DNA from: Oleispira antarctica RB-8
Lineage (GTDB): Bacteria; Pseudomonadota; Gammaproteobacteria; Pseudomonadales; Oceanobacteraceae
Direction of reading: 5' to 3'
Assembly (NCBI GenBank): GCA_000967895.1
Contig: FO203512.1
Span: 3,967,531 to 4,031,530, forward strand
DNA length: 64,000 bases
The translations under genes and the position numbers were made by a program. Each line of letters opens with the position of its first letter. Position 1 is the stretch's first letter. Below, in pieces: positions 36,301 to 45,339 of the stretch. The notes under the pieces were generated by a model. The model searched no databases and was not told the origin of the DNA. It was given only the letters and a program-made list of their open reading frames with translations.

Positions 36301-36402
36301 CCATGACTAGGTATTTATTCCACAAAACGGCGTAAATACTTCCCTGTAGCCTTAGTTCGGCTTCCTGCCTCGCATATTTGTTACACAAACACCCAGTCAT
36401 GG
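36301..36402. repeat. Multi-hairpin intergenic element inside the thiamine unit
   Basis: Terminal arms CCATGACTAGG (36301-36311) and CCCAGTCATGG (36392-36402) pair over 10 of 11 positions. Inside are three further stems: GTATTTA / TAAATAC (36311-36339), AGCC / GGCT (36348-36362) and TTTGT / ACAAA (36377-36389). The whole folds as a closed four-stem structure of about 100 bases, in the 240-base gap between the receptor stop and the YkoF-like gene. I cannot match it to a known riboswitch; a dispersed palindromic repeat is the more likely class. Outside the element the gap holds nothing I recognise. Confidence 0.7.
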
Positions 36403-36477
36403 CTCTAATGCTGTCTTAATTTGAACTACCTGAGTCATTACTTAATTTATTCGTCAACCACTATTAATTATTCTGAA

Positions 36478-38601
36478 TTAAAAGTTATAACGCCCTTCTA
36501 TTCCTACTAGGCGAGGCTCGCCTAGCTGTGCATAGCGACCTTCATCGTCAGGCTGAGTACTTCTCGCATCATTACTAAAACCACCAAAGCCTCGAACATC
36601 AGTTTCTTTATTTGTTAAGTTTCTTCCATATAGAGAAACTTCAAAAGGCCCATCTTTAAAAGCTGCCTGAGCATGCCATATTACATAAGCGCGCGATTTC
36701 TCATCGTGACTATCTGAAAAATAAAATTCGTCTTTTGCTTCTGACTCAATACTCAGCGTTAAGAATTCAGAAGGAGAAAAGTGCACTCCTGTTGCCAAGC
36801 TGTACTCTGGAGCATGCGCTTGGCTTCTCCCAGACTTATCGACAGTTTCACTACCAATCAGAGTCCAACTAGCATCATAAACATTCTTTTCATATTCATA
36901 CTCTTTAAACTCAGAGTGCAAATAGCCAAGACTTAAATCCCATTTCAATGCATCTAATAACTGCCAAGTACTCTCTAATTCTAAACCGTAATTTTCGCCT
37001 TTTGCTGCATTGGCTAAATAATCTTGGAAGCTGCTACTGGCGGGATCAAAGTATGAACTTTTGATTTGTTGGTTTTCACGCTGAATATAGAAAACCGCTA
37101 ATCTAGTTTTTAAATCATCATTATTTAATGATGATTTAAAACCAAGTTCGACAGTATTATTTGTTTCTGTATCAAAGGTTCTATTATCTTCTGAAACATC
37201 TGAATCACTATTCACACCACCTGGTTTATAACCTCGAGCAAGTGATAAATAGCTAAGGTGATTATGAGTGATCAGCTGTTCAAGAGTCACCTTTCCACCA
37301 AACAATATTTCACTGGTATCACCTTCAACACCATCGCTCGCTGAAAAATCATTTTTCCATTGCTCAGCGCGCACACCATAGCTAATACTAGATGTATCAG
37401 ATATTGAAGTATCGAATTCAACATAAGTAGAAAAGGACTGAACCGCTAGCGCGTTACGATATTGGCTTTTACCTGTACGATTTCGTTCAAGATCTTGATC
37501 ACGCTCCATCCAGTAAATACCTGCTACCCAGTCTGTAGTGCTAGAGAATATTTTTCCATTTGCCCCTGACAACAATCGTATTTCAATACTATCGCGCTGC
37601 TCATCTCGTATGTAAGCATCAAATACCGTACCCCACTTAGGTGGATATGAGTCTGATACCCAATCTTCATCATAGCTATATTCAGTTTGATTCCAGCTAG
37701 CCGAAGCATCGATTTCTAAGATTAATGCATCGGATAATTCTCTATCGTAGGAGATTGCAAATGCATCGGTATCCTGACTATCTCGCCCTACCTCATCGGC
37801 AAGTGAATTTCTTGAGCTGTCTAAGGTAAAGGCATCATAACCGTTATCAATATCCACCAATAAATATGTCAACCTAAACTCAGAATCGCTATCTGGCTGC
37901 CACTGTATTTTTCCTCGAGCAACAACCTCATCTAGATTATTCGTATTACTTTTATCTAGATATTCGTTTTCCATATAACCTTCAGACTGAAAGCTATTAA
38001 CGGCTATTCGCCCTTGTACATTATCAGAGATAGAGCCCGAAATTGCGGCGCTCTGACCATGGGTATTATAATTCCCAAATTTACCCGCAACATAACCTTC
38101 GGTTTCTTTAGTAGCGGCCTTGGTTTGAATATTGATCATGCCGGCCAATGCATTGGCACCAAAACGAGTGCCTTGTGGGCCACGCAATACTTCAACTTGC
38201 TGCACATCAAATAAAGTAGCTGCACCGCCTAAACCCGTCATGTCGATACCGTCGATCATCAAGCCTACTGATGGATTTACAGGATCAACAAACTGGCTAC
38301 GCTCACCAATACCGCGTATTTGGAAATAACGACCACGGGATGAACCTGAAGAAAAATTAACGTTTGGGGCAAAACTTAAAACAGACTCAAGGTGCTCAGC
38401 ACTTCGCAAAGCAATATTATCTGCACCAATAACGGTTACCGCTTCTGGAAGCTCTTGAACATCGGTATCACGGAAATCTGCACTAACCGTCACAACGTCA
38501 AGCGCAACGGTTTTAGTCGCTTGCTCTGCAATGGCGACATTAGCCAACATAGAAGCGCTAATAGCGGAGGCTATAGCAAGGGATAAAGGTAGGGTTTTCA
38601 T
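36478..38601 (-). CDS. TonB-dependent receptor, probable thiamine uptake
   Basis: A 707-residue outer-membrane receptor: signal peptide (cut after VAIA, about residue 25), a TonB-box-like DVVTVSA near residue 35, a plug domain with VEVLRGPQGTRFGANALAGMINI (partly quoted), and a 22-strand-type barrel ending RYNF. The TPP riboswitch directly upstream marks it as a thiamine-repressed receptor, as predicted for Omr-type receptors of other marine gammaproteobacteria. It would bring thiamine, or a precursor, across the outer membrane for PnuT. Confidence 0.9.
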   Translation of the reverse strand: MKTLPLSLAIASAISASMLANVAIAEQATKTVALDVVTVSADFRDTDVQELPEAVTVIGADNIALRSAEHLESVLSFAPNVNFSSGSSRGRYFQIRGIGERSQFVDPVNPSVGLMIDGIDMTGLGGAATLFDVQQVEVLRGPQGTRFGANALAGMINIQTKAATKETEGYVAGKFGNYNTHGQSAAISGSISDNVQGRIAVNSFQSEGYMENEYLDKSNTNNLDEVVARGKIQWQPDSDSEFRLTYLLVDIDNGYDAFTLDSSRNSLADEVGRDSQDTDAFAISYDRELSDALILEIDASASWNQTEYSYDEDWVSDSYPPKWGTVFDAYIRDEQRDSIEIRLLSGANGKIFSSTTDWVAGIYWMERDQDLERNRTGKSQYRNALAVQSFSTYVEFDTSISDTSSISYGVRAEQWKNDFSASDGVEGDTSEILFGGKVTLEQLITHNHLSYLSLARGYKPGGVNSDSDVSEDNRTFDTETNNTVELGFKSSLNNDDLKTRLAVFYIQRENQQIKSSYFDPASSSFQDYLANAAKGENYGLELESTWQLLDALKWDLSLGYLHSEFKEYEYEKNVYDASWTLIGSETVDKSGRSQAHAPEYSLATGVHFSPSEFLTLSIESEAKDEFYFSDSHDEKSRAYVIWHAQAAFKDGPFEVSLYGRNLTNKETDVRGFGGFSNDARSTQPDDEGRYAQLGEPRLVGIEGRYNF

Positions 38602-38690
38602 TAGTTAGGTCTGCCTCAAAAATAAGAGAAGGCCCGGTCGAGCGTAGCAAGCGTGAAGTGTCGATTACATGAGTACAAATCAATTCAACT

Positions 38691-38814
38691 GCCCATTCCT
38701 ACGCCGGTATTAACCGGATCAGGTTCAAGGAGTTTGCATTGCATCTCAGGCTTATTAAAACATGATGACTTTCGTCACATACTGCTCTAGCTCGCCACCC
38801 CCTGGGATGAGGGC
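38691..38814 (-). ncRNA. TPP riboswitch: TPP (THI-element) riboswitch
   Basis: On the minus strand the conserved TPP aptamer parts occur in order: a GGGGTG box, a variable P3 arm, CTGAGA (complement of 38744-38749), ACCTGATCCGG (38714-38724) and ACCGGCGTAGG (38698-38708), closed by a P1 stem of GCCC-type ends at 38691-38694 and 38811-38814. It stands 90 bases before the receptor start. No terminator with a T run is evident in the 89-base expression platform, so control of translation start is likelier than attenuation. Confidence 0.95.
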
Positions 38815-38847
38815 ATAATAAAGCATCTACTACGAAATAAGAACGAC

Positions 38848-39009
38848 TTATGCCGATTCATTATCCATTGTCTGATTTGCAGCAAGTTCTGCTTCTGCCC
38901 GTTTTGCTTTAGAAATATAAGCAGGCTTAGTGTCTTTAGGGGCTAGTTTAGCATTCGCCTTTCTCATCTTTTTGCCTAAAATTTTATTAATCTTCTTTTT
39001 ACGGTTCAT
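38848..39009 (-). CDS. DUF2986-family small basic protein
   Basis: A 53-residue gene. The product MNRKKKINKILGKKMRK.NAK, then KPAYISKAKRAEAE, matches the small DUF2986 family of marine gammaproteobacteria, which is of unknown function. It is very Lys-rich, which would fit nucleic-acid or ribosome binding, but that is a guess. It lies just upstream of the riboswitch on the same strand. Confidence 0.8.
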   Translation of the reverse strand: MNRKKKINKILGKKMRKANAKLAPKDTKPAYISKAKRAEAELAANQTMDNESA

Positions 39010-39142
39010 GACACGACTTCGCTAATTTGATTGGGTATGATCACTTTAGCCGCGATTGTAAAGGTCAATTTTTGAAAGGCAAGGGTAACCTCCTGTTAGA
39101 CAGGCTAATTACTATAAATAGAAGCATCAAGGTTAAAACACT

Positions 39143-39979
39143 ATGAAACGTATCAGCATTTTAGGCAGCGGCTGGTTAGGATTACCACTGGCGATTGAAC
39201 TGAGCAAGGCCAATTTTCATGTTAAGGCATCCTCACGCAGCCAAGAACGCTTAACTCAACTTCGTAAAGCAGGTATTGAAGCCCATGCTTATGATATTGA
39301 AGTATTGGACTCTCGTAAAAACACCCACGAGAATGATTTCTTGCAGGCTGACATTCTGATTATCAACATTACCTCAAAAAATGTTGCAGCGTTCACTCAG
39401 TTGATATCAGAAATTGAAAATTCGACAATTCAGCAGGTTTTATTTATTAGTTCGACTTCTGTTTATAAAAACTCGGCCAAGCTTGATTCCGCTGCGGTAA
39501 CAGAAGACGATACGGCGGCCTTAGTCGAGTGCCCATTACTAAAAATAGAAGATTTATTTCAAAATAACTCGAATTTTAAAACCAGTATTATTCGCTTCTC
39601 TGGCTTAATTGGTTATCAGCGTCACCCTGGCCGTTTCTTTTTAGCGACAACAGATGATGATGCGGTTTATTGCAAAACTATTAAGAATCCGGATGCGAGA
39701 GTCAACATGATTCACCGCGATGATTGTATTGGGATTATCAATGCTGTGATCAAACAGAATTGCTGGGACGAAGTATTTAATGCCTGTGCCTCTCAGCACC
39801 CGACTCGCCGTGAGTTTTATCAAGCCGCGCTCAATCATCTAGGGGATCATGAGCCGGTATTTTCAGGCCAAACCGATTCGGTAGGAAAAATTATCAGTAA
39901 TGAGAAGGTTAAAGAACAGCTCGGCTATTCTTTTATTCATGACGATCTATTAGATTTTAGTAAGATGAAATTCAGCTAA
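39143..39979 (+). CDS. NAD(P)-dependent epimerase/dehydratase-like protein (YeeZ type)
   Basis: A 278-residue Rossmann-fold protein with the dinucleotide motif GSGWLGLPLA at residues 8-17 and the short-form SDR layout of the YeeZ group: VLFISSTSVYK supplies the Ser/Thr-x-x-x-Tyr region, though the usual YxxxK is not clear. An IIRFSGLIG block and an HRDD motif follow. The reaction is not known for this family. Its 3' end overlaps the convergent gene at 39976 by 4 bases. Confidence 0.8.
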   Translation: MKRISILGSGWLGLPLAIELSKANFHVKASSRSQERLTQLRKAGIEAHAYDIEVLDSRKNTHENDFLQADILIINITSKNVAAFTQLISEIENSTIQQVLFISSTSVYKNSAKLDSAAVTEDDTAALVECPLLKIEDLFQNNSNFKTSIIRFSGLIGYQRHPGRFFLATTDDDAVYCKTIKNPDARVNMIHRDDCIGIINAVIKQNCWDEVFNACASQHPTRREFYQAALNHLGDHEPVFSGQTDSVGKIISNEKVKEQLGYSFIHDDLLDFSKMKFS

Positions 39980-40392
39980 TTTAATTGGTTGAACTGGCTG
40001 CGTTCGTACATAGCAACAATGGTAGGAATTTCGTCTTCTGCACAGGTTTCATCGCGCAGACGGCGAGAAATAGAATCAACAATATAACTCACGGTTTCTG
40101 CTCCGGGATGACAGATGGCAGGCGTTGAACCATGTTCATCAGTGATCCATACCCAACCACCACCAAACTCTAAAATACACAGTTCACCTAAAAGAAAACC
40201 CAGTCCATCTAATACTTCGGTTTCTTTATACTTACGCTCTGTAAGATCGGCCTGCTGCTTCCAAAGATCAATACAACGACCAATGCCGGTATAACTTTCT
40301 TCACAGCCATAGTGTTGTAAAATTTCACTGCCCACCTGCTGCCAGTGTTGTTTATTATTGTGCATACGTTCTGAAAGTGGTTCTACTGTCAT
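39976..40392 (-). CDS. Uncharacterised protein, DUF3806-like
   Basis: A soluble protein of 138 residues when started at 40392, which has an AGGA ribosome site; the 168-residue version begins at 40482 inside an upstream small gene and has none. It contains LGFLLGELCILEFGGGWVWITDEHGSTPAICHP (key residues: E at LGELC, WVWITDEHG), a pattern like DUF3806. Function unknown. Confidence 0.65.
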   Translation of the reverse strand: MTVEPLSERMHNNKQHWQQVGSEILQHYGCEESYTGIGRCIDLWKQQADLTERKYKETEVLDGLGFLLGELCILEFGGGWVWITDEHGSTPAICHPGAETVSYIVDSISRRLRDETCAEDEIPTIVAMYERSQFNQLN

Positions 40393-40438
40393 ATTCTTAT
40401 CCTGGTTTATAGGTTGAAGCTGAGTAACCGTTTTCTGA

Positions 40439-40597
40439 CTAAACAGCACCACTGGTGTAATAAACTGCAATACCCACACCAACTACTATCACAAAAGTCG
40501 TGAATATAACTTTCACGACGATTTTCTTAATAAACTCTTCTGCTTCATTACCTTTAACAATATCAGCTTCTTTCATCACGTCTTTTTCTTCTAGCAT
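40439..40597 (-). CDS. Small single-pass membrane protein
   Basis: A 52-residue gene with a perfect GGAGG ribosome site upstream. The N-terminal half is charged (MLEEKDVMKEADIVK), the C-terminal half is one hydrophobic helix (VIFTTFVIVVGVGIAVYY). No family recognised. It precedes the DUF3806-like gene by 46 bases on the same strand. Confidence 0.7.
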   Translation of the reverse strand: MLEEKDVMKEADIVKGNEAEEFIKKIVVKVIFTTFVIVVGVGIAVYYTSGAV

Positions 40598-40611
40598 TTT
40601 ACGCCCTCCAA

Positions 40612-40651
40612 AATAAAGCCGCTGGTATCGTGAGATAGCAACGGCTTTATT
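40612..40651 (-). terminator. Terminator after the second thiolase gene
   Basis: AATAAAGCCG / CGGCTTTATT, a perfect 10-bp stem with a 20-base loop, followed on the minus strand by TTGGAGG. The stem's own T-rich end can serve as the U tract. Confidence 0.7.
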
Positions 40652-40711
40652 AGTAACTATTGATTTTAATGAACAACCACTGCCTTCTATTAACAGTTTA
40701 TAGCGTCGTCA

Positions 40712-41899
40712 TTAAATCAGTTCGATTGCCATTGCAGTCGCTTCACCACCACCAATACATAAAGCCGCAACACCTTTGGTGCCACCTGTATTTTTAAGCG
40801 CATTAATCAAGGTAACGATCAAACGAGAACCAGTAGAACCTACAGGATGACCTTGTGCACAAGCACCACCGTAAATGTTTACTTTCTCGATATCCAAACC
40901 AAGGTCACGAATCGGCATCATCGCAACCATCGCGAAGGCTTCGTTGATTTCGAACAAATCAACATCGTCTTTAGTCCAGCCCGCTTTAGCTAATACTTTT
41001 TCAATTGCGCCACACGGTGCAATAGTGAACTCAGAAGGATGCTGTGATTGAGTGCTGTGAGCAACAATACGGGCTAAAGGTGTAACACCCTTCTCTTCTG
41101 CCATGCTTTCACGCATCAACACTAATGCAGAAGCACCGTCTGAGATTGAAGACGCGTTCGCGGCGGTAATCGTTCCGTCTTTAGCAAACGCAGGACGCAA
41201 GCTAGGAATCTTATCGATGTTTGCGTTGAAAGGCTGCTCATCGTTATCAACAACGGTATCGCCTTTACGCGACTTAACCGTTACCGGAACGATTTCTGCG
41301 TTATTCAAACCAGCTTCGATTGCGGCTTTTGCACGAGTCAAAGACATGATGGCGTAATCATCCATCTCTTCGCGGGTATAGCCCTTTTCTGTCGCGACGT
41401 CTTGAGCGAAAGACCCCATCAAACGACCTGTTTCAGCATCCATCAAACCATCAAGAAACATGTGATCTTGCGGAGCTGGGCCAGCCCCCATACGTAAACC
41501 CGTACGCACACCTTCTAATATATAAGGTGCGTTAGACATAGATTCCATTCCACCCGATACAGCGATGTTTATCGAACCGGCTTTAATCGCATCATGAGCA
41601 AACATCGTAGCCTTCATGCCTGAACCACAAAGCTTATTGATCGTAGTAGCACCTGTTGCATCAGCCAAGCCCGCTTTACGCATTGCTTGACGAGCAGGGC
41701 CTTGCTTAAGACCCGCAGGTAATACGTTACCCATAACCACTTCTTCAACATCTGTAGCATCAATACCTGCACGAGATACCGCTTCTTTTATCGCGATAGC
41801 TCCTAAATCTGTTGCACTTACGGAGCTCAGACTACCATTGAAGCCGCCCATTGGTGTACGTGCAGCGCCTACGATGACAACGTTATCTTGCTTAGCCAT
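40712..41899 (-). CDS. Acetyl-CoA acetyltransferase (second thiolase)
   Basis: A 395-residue thiolase with the nucleophile Cys91 in NKLCGSGMK, His351 in GHPVGSTGS and Cys381 in LCIGGG. The sequence differs clearly from the copy at 7194-8369, so it is not a recent duplicate. It diverges from the lipase-DUF1302-DUF1329 trio across a 387-base region, which makes a link to fatty-acid degradation plausible; equally it may serve acetoacetyl-CoA formation. Confidence 0.93.
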   Translation of the reverse strand: MAKQDNVVIVGAARTPMGGFNGSLSSVSATDLGAIAIKEAVSRAGIDATDVEEVVMGNVLPAGLKQGPARQAMRKAGLADATGATTINKLCGSGMKATMFAHDAIKAGSINIAVSGGMESMSNAPYILEGVRTGLRMGAGPAPQDHMFLDGLMDAETGRLMGSFAQDVATEKGYTREEMDDYAIMSLTRAKAAIEAGLNNAEIVPVTVKSRKGDTVVDNDEQPFNANIDKIPSLRPAFAKDGTITAANASSISDGASALVLMRESMAEEKGVTPLARIVAHSTQSQHPSEFTIAPCGAIEKVLAKAGWTKDDVDLFEINEAFAMVAMMPIRDLGLDIEKVNIYGGACAQGHPVGSTGSRLIVTLINALKNTGGTKGVAALCIGGGEATAMAIELI

Positions 41900-42286
41900 T
41901 TCTGTTTCCCCAAAGGATTAAATTAAATGAAAATAAAACAAAGGCGTTATTATATGCGATCTAGAGCTTTCGGAGTAGTCACGGCTAATCCTCACATTTT
42001 TAATAAATAATTCTGAGTCGAATAAGGACAAAGACTGATCAAATAACAGTCATCATCTAGAGTTTTTGATCAAAAAAACGGCGTTTATGAAGTAAAATCG
42101 ACTATGTGGTCTAGTTTGTTACGTATTGAAACAAAAACTCGGATAATAACCTTCGCGAATCATACTAAAGAGTGATGAGGTTGATTAGATAGCCGTTTAT
42201 AGTCGTGGTATCTGTTAGAAATAGGCTAAGAGGCCATTTCTGATTTATAACAATAATCATAACAATATAAGAAGACAGGTAGACCT
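41900..42286. promoter_or_regulatory. Divergent control region between thiolase and lipase genes
   Basis: This 387-base gene-free region must hold the promoters of both sides. The only structure I see is TTTTTGATCAAAAA at 42063-42076, a perfect 14-bp palindrome, with a second TGATCAAA about 30 bases to its left at 42036. These could be a pair of operator sites. No regulator gene is adjacent. Confidence 0.45.
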
Positions 42287-45200
42287 ATGGTTAAGAAGAC
42301 CCTCCTCAGTCTCGCGATTGCTGCAAGCACAGCGGGATTAACGGCCTGTAACATCAGTAGTACAGCCGACAATAATAGTGTATCGACCAATCCCGTAACC
42401 GCTGGAACAGCTGGAAATCTTGGTTTAACAACGCCTGTTTTTTCTCCGGGTAACTCTAATCTTCCGCTAATTAATGACTTATTATTTGCTAGCGCTTCTA
42501 TTACTGATGGTACTGCAAGCGCTGGTGATACACAGCCACCTGTAACAACTGCATTGAATTCCATAGACGGTGCTTCAATTGTTGCTCCTATTGATATCGA
42601 ATTTACGTCAAACCTTGACGCTGCAACTATAGACGATAGTTTTTCAGTAAACCTTATCAAATTACGTAATGCTCAAGATGACCCACGTATTGATGCACTA
42701 GACTTATCGGGCAGCATCATTCCAGTTGCCACAGAGCTATGGGGTGGTAACCCTATCGATGATCAAGGTCAAGCAGTACCTGGCGTAGATTACTCGGTTA
42801 GCTTTTTAACATTAGATGACGGTAAAACATCCGTTTTACGCATCAACCTGATTAACCCTTTAGAACCAAAAACTAAGTACATTGTTGCGCTTACCAATAA
42901 AATTAAAGATTCTAATGGTGATGCGGTAGCTCCTTCTTCTGAATATAACCTATTGTCAGGGAATTTAGAGCTAGCAAGTGCTGCCTTAGCTCCAGTAAGA
43001 ACTGCAGTTCAGGGATGGGAATCAATTGCCGGTAGTTATATAACCGCACTTAGTGCTGGTGCAGTAACTCAGGATGACATCGTTTTAAGTTATGCATTTA
43101 CAACCGGTGGCACAACAGACGTTCTAACCACAATTGCTGCGCCTCAGCTGTTTGTTGAAGCATTAGCTTCTCAGCCTACCACTGCTGAGTCTCTCTATTT
43201 AGCTGCTTTAAAAGGTGGTGCAATGGCAGGAGGGGCGCCAGAAGCAAATGCAACGGCTTATGCACGCGGTGAATGGATAGCTAATGTTGTCAATCCTTCC
43301 GCAACTGCAGAAAGTATTACCCTTGCTGACTCTGCAAACCCTACCGCAGCAGAATTAGATGCAGTAAAAGCGACTGCTACTTATCAAGCAACCATTGTTG
43401 CATACGCTAGTAGCCCGCAAGTTATTAGTGGTATTACAGCGACATTAGCAACGCCAAACGCTCAAGATTTTGATTTGATTTTAGCAGCGCCAAATACACC
43501 CGTTGCGATAACGGCTACTCAGGCAGGGACATTAAGCTCACCCGTTCCTACTCTACTATCAGATTCAGTTAAATTTATTCAGGGGCAGATTAAATTACCT
43601 AGTGGTTTAACCGCCCCAGCAATGACAAATGCCGCAGCGTTAGCAAGTGGTGATGCCGCCACGATTGGTGGTGCTGTTAAGCTTAGTTATGCCACAGACA
43701 GTGTCTGGTCTGCAGAAGATCAATTTAACCCACCTTCTGATAACATGAAGTATGACCCTGCTACAGGAAAGTTAACCTCTGTGGGTGTAACAGAAGTGAA
43801 AGACGCTGATGGTAATGTCACTGGATATACTGGTGGTATGACCAACGTGACTTATCGCTATCCTTTAGTTGAATTAGATCAAGCAGAGTACGCTCCGGTA
43901 TTAATGACGATTCCTTCGAGCATTGATTACACAGCAATTGGTGGACAGGATTGTTCTTCATTCGATTCTGATACTAATAAGTTCCCAACCATGATTTATG
44001 TGCATGGTATTACTTCAGATCGTACTTCAAGCATTGGTATAGGTACAGCCTTAGCAATTAACTGCTATGTTACTGTGGCGATGGATTTACCATTACACGG
44101 TGTAGCACCAGTTGCGAACGATAGAAATGGCACTCCTGGTGTTAACTCTCTAACGTTCAATATTGATCAAACAGCTGTGACTTCTCCTTATGGAATGGCA
44201 GCAGCCGCTGCTGGAACTACCTTCGCTAATTTTGAAGAGCGTCATCGCAACATTGCATCTCAAGCAGGTACTAATGCTCGAGTTGCAATGGACTTTGATG
44301 GAGCCGATGTATCAGAACTTGCTGGAACGTCCGGCGCATTCTTCATCAACCTAGGTAATATGGGACGCTTACGCGATAACATGCGCCAAGCAGTCGTCGA
44401 CTTAATGCATTTGAACGCTACGATCGGTTCAATTGACGTTGATGGTGATGGTGATGGTGATTTAGATACTGATAAAGTCTATTTGTCGGGTAATTCATTA
44501 GGTGCAATTCTTGGCGCTACATTTGTTGCTGTAAACAACAACCCTGCAGTTCAAGCTAAGAATACTAATCTACCTCTAATTCAAGCTACTGTATTAGCGA
44601 GCCCTGGTGCTTCTTTACCAAAAATGCTTGAGAACTCACCGTCATTCGCAACAAATATTTTGGGAGGCTTACAGCTTGCTCAAGATTCTAGTAGTTTGCA
44701 AAAGTTCGAAAGCATGATGCAGGCTGCACTTAATAGTGTTGATCCAATTAACTTTGCGAGTACGTTGAGAACCGATGATACTCCTGTTATGGCATTCAAT
44801 ATGATTGGTGGCGGTGATTGCCCTAACTTTGATCTAGCAGCAGGTACTTGTGGTGATGGTACAGATCGCATACCAGCTCTATTCATTCAAGCGTTTGGCG
44901 GTGTATACCCACCAGATCATGTAGTTCCTAATGATGATTACTTTAAGAATGCTGCAACGAATGCTTATGTAAATGTGATGCCTGGCTTAACTTATACGCT
45001 CAATGGTACTGCGACAGCAATGCAGAATCTGGAATCATCGGCTATGCCTTTGGCTGGCACATCACCTCTTGCAGAGCAAATGGGCTTAACTCAAGTCAAT
45101 AGCACTAACATTGCAACAGCTACGTTTAATAAAAAGGCATACATCCCATTTGATAAAGGAAGTCATGTAACGTTTGTTGCAAAAGATGACTCTGCTACCT

Positions 45201-45316
45201 TTACAACGATGGTCACGCAAATGCTTACATTCTTTGCTACTAATGGTGCAAGTCTTCAGCCAGCCGCTGTTGATGGCATCGCAGCAGAACAAACTGACTA
45301 TCAGCCAGTACAATAA
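42287..45316 (+). CDS. VolA/Pla-1-type surface lipase lipoprotein
   Basis: A 1009-residue lipoprotein: signal peptide with lipobox LTAC and Cys21, a long Ala/Thr/Ser-rich N-terminal half with Ig-like DGASIVAPIDIEF sequence, and a C-terminal alpha/beta-hydrolase with nucleophile Ser737 in GNSLG, a preceding VDGDGDGDLDTD acidic stretch and a late KGSHVTF that could hold the catalytic His. This is the layout of the Pla-1/cef extracellular lipase group that includes Vibrio VolA, a surface-exposed lysophospholipase feeding fatty acids to the cell. It heads a three-gene run. Confidence 0.87.
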   Translation: MVKKTLLSLAIAASTAGLTACNISSTADNNSVSTNPVTAGTAGNLGLTTPVFSPGNSNLPLINDLLFASASITDGTASAGDTQPPVTTALNSIDGASIVAPIDIEFTSNLDAATIDDSFSVNLIKLRNAQDDPRIDALDLSGSIIPVATELWGGNPIDDQGQAVPGVDYSVSFLTLDDGKTSVLRINLINPLEPKTKYIVALTNKIKDSNGDAVAPSSEYNLLSGNLELASAALAPVRTAVQGWESIAGSYITALSAGAVTQDDIVLSYAFTTGGTTDVLTTIAAPQLFVEALASQPTTAESLYLAALKGGAMAGGAPEANATAYARGEWIANVVNPSATAESITLADSANPTAAELDAVKATATYQATIVAYASSPQVISGITATLATPNAQDFDLILAAPNTPVAITATQAGTLSSPVPTLLSDSVKFIQGQIKLPSGLTAPAMTNAAALASGDAATIGGAVKLSYATDSVWSAEDQFNPPSDNMKYDPATGKLTSVGVTEVKDADGNVTGYTGGMTNVTYRYPLVELDQAEYAPVLMTIPSSIDYTAIGGQDCSSFDSDTNKFPTMIYVHGITSDRTSSIGIGTALAINCYVTVAMDLPLHGVAPVANDRNGTPGVNSLTFNIDQTAVTSPYGMAAAAAGTTFANFEERHRNIASQAGTNARVAMDFDGADVSELAGTSGAFFINLGNMGRLRDNMRQAVVDLMHLNATIGSIDVDGDGDGDLDTDKVYLSGNSLGAILGATFVAVNNNPAVQAKNTNLPLIQATVLASPGASLPKMLENSPSFATNILGGLQLAQDSSSLQKFESMMQAALNSVDPINFASTLRTDDTPVMAFNMIGGGDCPNFDLAAGTCGDGTDRIPALFIQAFGGVYPPDHVVPNDDYFKNAATNAYVNVMPGLTYTLNGTATAMQNLESSAMPLAGTSPLAEQMGLTQVNSTNIATATFNKKAYIPFDKGSHVTFVAKDDSATFTTMVTQMLTFFATNGASLQPAAVDGIAAEQTDYQPVQ

Positions 45317-45339
45317 GTGTTCATTGGAGAATAAAAAAA

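Noticed and set aside
36301-36402. Reading of the multi-hairpin element as a second riboswitch
   Set aside because: The consensus blocks of TPP, cobalamin, glycine and c-di-GMP aptamers are not present in order, so I report only a structured element.
42063-42076. FNR/ANR box
   Set aside because: FNR sites are TTGAT-N4-ATCAA; here the half-sites abut as TTGATCAA, without the 4-base spacer.
42226-42660. 144-codon frame on the minus strand at the lipase start
   Set aside because: Antisense shadow of the signal peptide and Ala/Thr-rich part of the lipase.
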